From: Apostichopus leukothele | Taxonomy: Eukaryota > Echinodermata > Holothuroidea > Aspidochirotida > Stichopodidae | Assembly: GCA_010014835.2 (NCBI GenBank) | Contig: JAAAKB020088962.1 | Coordinates: 1-22,055, forward strand | Length of the DNA: 22,055 nt | Reading direction: 5' to 3' | Part shown: positions 10,401 through 19,400 of the stretch, piece after piece | How the letters are laid out: the number at the start of each line of letters is the position of its first letter | How positions within the stretch are numbered: position 1 is the first letter of the stretch | Notes under the pieces: generated by a model | Told to the model about the DNA's origin: nothing | The model's input: only the letters and a program-made list of their open reading frames with translations | Database searches by the model: none | Made by a program: the position numbers and the translations under genes

Positions 10401-13400
10401 CAAAATTTCCTTCAGTTGTTTCACACAAACTTCCATCTGTTGTTCCTAGCCAAGTATGTTTGGGTGAGGAAAGTGTGAGGTATCAGGGAGGAGAAATAAA
10501 TGATAGATATATGGTTTATATATTCTGGAGTGCAATTTTCCTTTGGTTATATCTTTCTTTACTTTCACAGGGAGGTATTAAAGCCGTTATTTGGACCGAT
10601 GTATTTCAGTTCCTTGTCTTATTTGGATCATTGATAGCCGTTCTGATATTTGGTACCAAAGAAGCTGGTGGACCTAGCAATGTTTGGAATTACAACAAGA
10701 ATCATTCCAAGTTAAATTTTTTTGTGTAAGTTAACAAATATTGACTTCAAATTTACTAGACTCCAACAATTGTGACATCCTGGAACTGCACTAAATATCT
10801 TTCTACCCACTCCTTGAAACATTCGTATCAAAAGGAGTGACTAAAAATCTTAAGGTTTGCTGGATAGTAGACAACCACTGGCAATAATTGATGAGACCAA
10901 ACAAGGTTTCTTTTCACTGATAATTACTTGTCATGTTTTATTCCAGCTCATTAAGAAGGTATTTATTGACTTACTTGTTGCCTTGCCAGGAGCAGAAGGA
11001 ATCTGTGCAGTCGCGATTGCATGTGTGTATGTGACACTGCATTTAAACAAGATGGTGGCTGAACTAGATAATTGATGTATGGGTTTACCCTAGTGAGTGC
11101 AAGAACCTGATTGAAATTGGTGGAGAGCAAAGGTCTAAGTCTAAAAACCATTTAAATATGATAACTCAAGAAGGACCACTTGGTTGAACTTTATATTTGG
11201 TATGTAGCTTTCCTTGGTGAATACAAGAAGTTAAGAACTCTACTGATATTGGTGGTGGGCGAAGGTCACTTGAATTCAACATAAGTGAAAATCTATGTAA
11301 ACATGATAACTCAAAAAGCCAACCCTGGATGGACTTTATATTGGGTATGTGGATCCACCTTAATGAGTACAAGAACTCTGTTGTGTTTTGTGGAGGTCAA
11401 AGGTTGCATGAGCTCAACAGAGGTCAAAGTAGCAACTACTTGTAAACATGATAACTCACAAAGTGAACTTTGATGAAGTTCAAATGTAGATTCATCTTCG
11501 TGAGTATAAGAATGCTATTGTTTTTTATTGCGGACAAGGGTAATTTCTGGTCAATAGAGATCACAGAATGATGTTGGTGCAGACTTGCATTATATAGCTA
11601 CTGTTTTCTCTTATGCAGTCCTTGCACCCACCCTCTTTGTTGATCAGTTTAGACCACAAGAAGAGCAGAAAGTCAAGTGAAGGATAACTTAACACTTGCA
11701 GGAGTGTCCATCAATAAATCAAACCAGGGGTCAAATCTCTGAGATTTGTCTCCCAATTATGTGGAAATTTATTTTTGAAGGGGATAGTAATTGTCAAAAC
11801 ATTTTGCTTCAGGAAAGGCTATTAAAAAGTAATCGTCAGAATCAATCTGTTTAACACTCACTTGATATATATTTGAGGTTCATTTCAAAGAAGATGCATG
11901 CTGCCAGATAAAAAAATTTGAAAGAGTTTTTACAAATTTCGAAGTATACCAGTTACCTTTCAGTCTCACTACATTTGTTTGTTCACATGTCATTAATTTC
12001 TTGTCAGTTGTTAGATGGGAGTTATCATAATTCAATTGTTCAACCAGAATTGTGCAAAAAGTCATGATAAAAAATTATCAAGTGTAGTGTAATGTGTAAA
12101 TATTTGTTATTTTGATCAGATATTTAACTAATGCAAGTTAGATGCAAGCTGATGACTTCTCTGTATTTCCAGTAGTTATCAGCATGCACCCTAATGCATT
12201 GATAAAGGAAAGGAAAATCAATGTAACTATCTAATTCTAGGTCTTTGTATAAATTACATACCAAGTAGAAACACAAATTTCTCAAAAGAAATGCATTAGA
12301 TGTGCAAAATACCATCTTCAAATATGTTTTTGATCGGAGGAATTTAGCTTAACATGGCTGTTATGCATAATTTATTTCATCCAGCAAGACTTCGCAGTTT
12401 GTGTTACTTTCATACACAGTTCACGGAACAAGGCTGTGCAGTTGCATACATGTCTATGTATACAGATTATACACAGCATTTTAGTTTTTATGCCCAAAAC
12501 AATATGGAATATGATACTCTGGAAGTTTACATCACATAAATAAATGTAATATGGCAACGGACACATGATCAAAAGAGGTCAAAAGTCAAAGATGGTCAAC
12601 TTGTGCAAAAAAGTGTGTCACAAACTACTACACTATAATGCCAATGGACTACATTCTTGGTGGGTATATCTCTGGTCATGTGATGAAGTAGCTGTATGAT
12701 GTGATGTAAATGTGTCAAAGGGCAGTGGTCAAGCACAAAAAAACAAAAAAGCATTTGGCATGAAGTACATACCAAGGTGGCGGAAATTTTCAAACCCATG
12801 TGGGATACCAATTTGCAATTTACAGAGCATTAATTAACATACATTAAATGCTAAAGTTGTGTGGTAGAATGTCAAGCTTGGCCAAATTTGTGCGAACTGT
12901 ATGATGTGAATTCCTCCTAAACTGTAAGGCCAATGGACTTGGTGGGTATGTGCCTGGGAAGAGGGTGTAGTGCGTCTGTGACCTATGATGTCATAGGCCC
13001 AGAGATCACACCAATCTCACCACTCAAACCAATAAACTAGCATTAAGCTACTATGGATTGTCATTTCCAAACAGTGCTATTTTATCAAGGTTCCATGCTG
13101 CAGGCCCCAATGACATCTCATACTGTAGGTGCAACTAGCAGAGCTCACTTCCAATATCCCCAGGGTACTGAAAAACAAAGAATTGAACTAGAGTCCCTCT
13201 TCAAACCAATGTACAGGTGGTCAGTCAAGCACTCTACAGAATCTGTATGGTAACAGAGAAATACTCTTGTAGATACTCTGTCTAATACTGCACCGAATGA
13301 ATACTTCCTGTATTGATATATACCCAGAACAGTATGTACCAGTTCACAGAAGCATGACAGTGTTTACTAGAGTATAGTGGACAAAGTAATTATTTAATTG

Positions 13401-16400
13401 TAACCCTTCTCCCTGTCCTAAGTAGGATATTTTCATACAAACACTGTGTAAAGTTTTCAACACACACATTTCATTGGATAGTGTGGATTAGACCATCATT
13501 CCAGGTACAAAAATGTTACACAAATTTGATAATTCTGTTCATGACTTACTATATGCAGTGCTAAGAGAGTAGAATTGATTTCACTAGAAGATGTATACAG
13601 TCTGTTCTGTGCTGCAGTACAAAAGGTATGAAGCCCACACCCTTCTATGCATGTTACAGAGTAAATACTCTCTGATCAATGTTTAGAGGTTTGTTGGTAT
13701 GGCTAAGTAAGTAACAGTCATTTCAAGTTGATTTTATGTATTGTTACAAAGAGCTTCTTTCATTAATGAACTCTTTTGCCAAAGTTTGTTTTCCTTATCA
13801 CTCCACATATAGATTGAACCCAGACCCAACAGAGCGCTTATCCCTCTGGTCTTTGATATTTGGTGGTGCCTTCAATGCCCTGCCTATCTGGGCTGTCAGT
13901 CAGACTGCCGTTCAGAGGTTTCTCACTGCCAGGACTCTAAAAGAAGCTCAGAAGTAAGGTTTTCAGTTTTAATGCCCCAATTGCTCTGCACTTTATGTAT
14001 GTAATAAAATTTGGACTGGCCAAAAAGAAAATGTTTTATTGCCAATGCAAATTATGATTGTGTGTGGACAAATGTGTGTTGTGATGTCTTCTTCATAAAC
14101 ATGTATCAAAATGGGTATTCTGATGGATCCCAAAAGTAGTATATTGAGTCTTTTTATAACATCTTCAGATCTTTGACTAAGAAAGACAAATGATACTATT
14201 TGATTTCTTGCCAAAGGCAAACTGAATCCATGCAGTGGTGTGTGTGTATATGTGATGTGATGCCTTAGAAGCTAAAAACACCATACAAAAACAAAGGAAG
14301 CCACACATGGACACTCTTAGATCATTGCTGTGTGATTGTTGCTACCCTTGGTAACAGCTCAGTAATGAGTCACACCTGAAACACATGCTCCTGAGTATCC
14401 TGTTTGATGTACCCGCACCCTGCTCTTGTCATATTCAAAATATTCCCGATGTAAAAAGCAGATAGTGCCCCGGCATATTCCTCATCTCATTTCTAACCAA
14501 TTATCCATTTGATCAACTTTTCAACCCCCTCCAGGTACTCACAAGTATATTTGACAATTTCTTTCTTAAGTTTCTTTGGGTATGTTTTTGTCTTTTATAC
14601 AATACACAACACAAAGAAGACTGTTTAGATGGGATGTGATTTGCTGATTTTTTCTTGTGTATAGGTCATGATTGCCACATGGCTATGTCTTCAAGTTAGT
14701 ATAATGAATATTATGGAACTGCAGACTGTTAGTCTTATTAATAATAATTCCATGGTGGCTGTGTTGATTAAGATTGGGTTATAAAAACTCATTACAATTT
14801 GACTTTCAAACATGACAGCTACAGTATCTATCATTTTAGCTAACACAGTAGGCTAACTAAAGGGACATGCATGTTACTGTACACAAATACCATAGGCCTA
14901 TTTGGTATTTTCTCCACCGCTTGCGCTATGGCTATGTTTGTTGACTTTCCATATGTGGATATTGGCACCACCTGGATGAAAGCTATTATGCAACCATTAG
15001 AATTCATTGCACAATCTCCTGCTGAGCCCCCAGACAGTTTTATGATGATATGCGTTTGTTTTAACCTAGTTAGAAACACAGCTACTTCAAAGTGTTTATG
15101 ATATGTGTTTGTTTTAACCTAGTTAGAAACACAGCTACTTCAAAGTGTTTATGAACATTGTATCTCCTCCAGAACAACTCCCTGATTAAATTCAGCAGAT
15201 GTTACAGGTTACTATTGCATGTTGGTTTTTCTGCTGCAAGTGATTCCATACATTTTAGTTGTTTTACGTTTGTAATTTTCATTGCTTCCTCTACATCAAC
15301 AACCATTTATGAACCCTTCTGTGGGCAACTAATAACAAGTATAATGTACCTGCGAGAGAAACAGGTAGTCTCTCACATGTGTATCAGAATTAGACTTCTA
15401 GAAGTGGTTCAAGGAATAGGAAGAAGAAACATGAAAAGTGGATGCGATGAATATTCTCAAGAAATGTAATGGTGCATCTGCTGAATAGAAAGGCAGAGAA
15501 AATTTAAAACTGAATGTGTTTTTTGTTGGCCTACAGTATGCAGTTAACATGGAGTTCCATCTTAGCACAACAACCTTACTGCTTGTGGTCTCATTGGAAG
15601 TGATTTGATTTCAGTAGAGATTACAGATTGCAAAGAACAGTGAAGCTTGGATGTAACTTCTTTAGCACTTGAGTCCACCTTAGCAACTATCAGACCCCTC
15701 TTGTACTTGGTGGACATCATTACAATACCAATGTACTGAATAATCAAAGTTTAACAGAAACAGTATTGTTTGTTCCTCACTAGGTCAGTCTGGTACAACT
15801 TGCCTGGGAATGTCATCATGATGACCATTGTGTCACTTATTGGTTTAGTCCTCTTTGCATATTATAAAGGTAATGGATATCTCATGACTCAATACATTAT
15901 ATTTGGAATAAACATAAATGTATCATATCAACAAATCATATCAACAAATTATACAGAATAAGACAGATGAGGCTTAAAATCCAATTTTTCACAGAATATT
16001 ACAGAACCAACTGTAGAATGAACAACAAGTAATAGTTTTTGTAAAATTACAATCGTTTAAGCTTACAACATTTAATTAGAAAAGTGAAGTAGCAGACTTC
16101 CTTAAATCACTCACAATCATGTGTAATCTGGTGTAAAGATGTAATCAGAAATGCATGATATGTCCTTATTGAGTCCATATATGTAGCTGACTAAGTTCTG
16201 TCATTCTGCTGAAGCTCCCCTCCAATGAATATAAGGTTTATAAGGATTATAAGGTTTATTAAAATGTGAATAAATGGAAAACCATAGAAAATTCTGAACT
16301 ATGAGCTGTACTTATGGTTATCAAATCTAAATCTAAATTTGTTGCCTGTCTCTTTAACATAAATTACGTTCAGAATATTCAAATCACAACAAACCTAAAT

Positions 16401-19400
16401 AATATTCTTAGAGTCACAGTTAAAGCTACTATGACAGAAAGTATGGTGAGCAAGGGTGATATGTTTCTGTGGTATAATATATGTTTACAAGCTGGCCAAG
16501 TGGTTTGCTGCAAGTGGTATTCCACTCAGTCACATCAGAAAGTAATTTGTTGCATACTAAATATGGATCTGAGATTAGGGGGGTGTCTTGTGGCACAGAT
16601 GGGGTTGGGTATAATGAAAATTCTTCAGCCAGTAATGGTTAGCCAAGAATGCTTTCTGTATTTTGAAAGGAATAAGGGAGGAGGTGTGCGTTATCTTTCT
16701 TATCCTTCTATGTTGGGTTTGATCAGCATCACTGCCATTCCTTAAACCTTGGTGAACTGATGCACTATGATGGAAAGTGGATAACCTTGTTCAAAATGTC
16801 TAGCCACTAATTCAATCAACTGAAAGAAAAACTCAGAATCGGTTGAGTCTATGCACCTAACGTGTAGTGCCTGGCTATACACAAGGTAGTTTCTCAAATG
16901 TTCTGGGTGAAAGCTGTCATATCTCAAGTAGGCGTATCTGTCAGTAAATATACATAGATGACAAGGTCTTGATTCTGAGAAGGTTAAGTCAAGCATAGAC
17001 ATAGTCGTGGGCAAATCACTGTTCTGATGAAACCCATTAACAAATTCATTCCTTTTGTTGGAAGAATGTGATGTGTAATTGTGGCATAAGGCTATACTCT
17101 CAGTTGTAGATAGTATAGTATACACTAGTTATGGGAATACAGTTTGGTGGAAGAAGTAAGCAGGTGACTGTGGGATATAGTAGTTACAGGACTTCTTTTG
17201 GGATGGAAGTAGCAGGCTGGTAGTTGTTTGCAACATTTTCCTTTGAAATTGCTTAATTAGACACAAAGTGCTAAAACTTCAAATCTTATTTGGAGTGGTT
17301 TCTCTTGTAATGGATGTTAACTCCTTTTTCTCAACAGGAGATGCACCACATATGACCACAAATGATCAGGTGAGATCTTAATTGAAAAGATTTATCGTTT
17401 CAAATATGACATCTCTGGCAACACATTTGAGTGAAGAATAGGATGTTGCATTAATGTCACAGTAGATGCTTAATGCCTCAAGAAAATTAATTCCTTTATC
17501 AGAAAGTTAAACTTTACTTTAGCAAAGAAAAGTTTTGAAGCATCACCATGAAGTTAGGCTGTATAACCCAGCAGGAGAGTTAGGGTTATACAGCCCTGAG
17601 AGGTCACTGGGGTGAATCTCCTTCTAGCCAATACCTTTGTTGCTTTTTGTAATATGGATATAATTTACAAGTCTGTTTTCTTAAGCTTAAACTCACAACC
17701 CCTTTGTAGCATATGGTAGACTCAGCATTCTTTACACATATGATTATAGGTGATAAGGATGTTTCCAATTGGTTGAACCATCTGTTGGAGGGAGGAACTA
17801 CTTCATAATAATTGCAGTATGTATTAATTGATTCATAAACTAACGAATGAACTATTAACAAATTACAGGGAAGTGAAACAAAAGTTTGAAAACACATGGG
17901 TGATGTAGGAAGCAAATTCTATGAAAAGTTATCTTTATTTCTTCATTCTTTATCACTTAACATTGTTTTCCACACAAATAAGGAAAAACTTTATACTCCA
18001 TTTTCTATTTACAGATTTTAATCTACTTCGTCAGTGGAAAACTTGATCAATTACAAGGATTGTTCATTGCATGTCTATTTGCTGGAACACTGAGGTAATG
18101 CATTTCAAATGCACAAGTTTGCTCACATTTCCACCAGTTTGTCATATTACAGCCTTATGTAACTGCTGTTAACTTTGAAATAACTAGTCAGTCCTCCAGT
18201 AGCTGTTATTTGAGATTGACACATTTATCAGATATTTGGCACACATAAGTATACAAAAACTTTGTTTGGACCATGGAGATAGGTATCGGTTTAGGGTGTG
18301 TTTATAATTTATAGTGAAAGGTACAATGTGGCTTGATTACGAGACCTGATAAGTGTACTAACTCAGATCTGACCAAATTCTCTGTTGACTGGAAAAAGTA
18401 GCCCTGCAGCTTGAGGGAGATTTTTATAATGGGATGCTATTTGTAGTGTGGTAATTGGTGGAATGTAAACACTGCCCTTAACACACTTATTAATGAGCAG
18501 GTGGTTTCAATCACAATTAAAATGGAAGTTTTCAAGTAAGTTATTTCAATATATGTCCTGTCCAGAATACAAAATTTTGGCATGTAAAATCTCATTGTTC
18601 TGGAAGGGTTTATGTCAAAACGTGTTTAAAACAATTTCTTAACATGTTCTCTATTAAGGAATGTGGAATTGGGGAGTTTCCTCTTACTCTAAGTGACTTA
18701 AAGGAACTTGAACATAGTAAAACAAATGTATTGCAAACTTTTACATGACAGTATAAGTATCAAGCCAAATGGCATTTTTCTGACCTGCCATGCCTGAAAA
18801 TCTATAGTCCATTGTAGATATGTTCTGTTTATAAACCAATCAAGGTGAAAAAATCACAAGGACTATTAAATGCTGATTTAATTGTGGTTTGAACCAGCAA
18901 TATTGCAAATTATTATATATTATTTATCAACCAATTAAGGTCAAGAAAAACACATGGACTAATGCTGATTTAATTGTGGTTTGAACCAGTAATATTGCAA
19001 ATTATTAGTAATGGGAACCTTGGAGACAGACCAAACAAATTTGGTAATCAATCTCTCTACATTGCGAGCTTGTACGCATTCAAAGCAACAAACTTGACCT
19101 TTGTACACTTGGGCAGCCCATAAGTGGATCACTATGTGTTGGAGTTTGTGGAGCAGTCCCACAAAAGGTGAACAGAACTTTTCCTCGCTTTAAAGAATCA
19201 AGTAACACATAATTGGACCATAATTACACAATGGACATTACCATTTAACAAAAAGGGTTGACTGATGTAGTTTCTAGAGACTTTCCACCTACTCTATGAA
19301 TAGCCAGGACCTCCTGGAACACTAGATTTAAGTGCTTAGCAATTAATGAACAGGTTGGATAGGCCTAGCGCAAGTATTATATTGCGGTATGTATTGCTCA

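Noticed and set aside
9591-13010. CRISPR-like array
   Set aside because: Units are 135-145 bp, diverged, and lack short identical repeats with unique spacers. The context is a eukaryotic intron.
15158-15469. 103-codon plus-strand open frame after the 53-bp duplication
   Set aside because: Hydrophobic and Ser/Ile-rich, as expected by chance in this composition, with no motif or splice signal.
16314-16745. 143-codon plus-strand open frame
   Set aside because: No domain, no splice sites in the right phase, and the SLC5 exons on either side join without it.
17604-17915. 103-codon minus-strand open frame
   Set aside because: No recognisable family. Overlapping intron sequence is AT-rich and no other sign of a gene is present.
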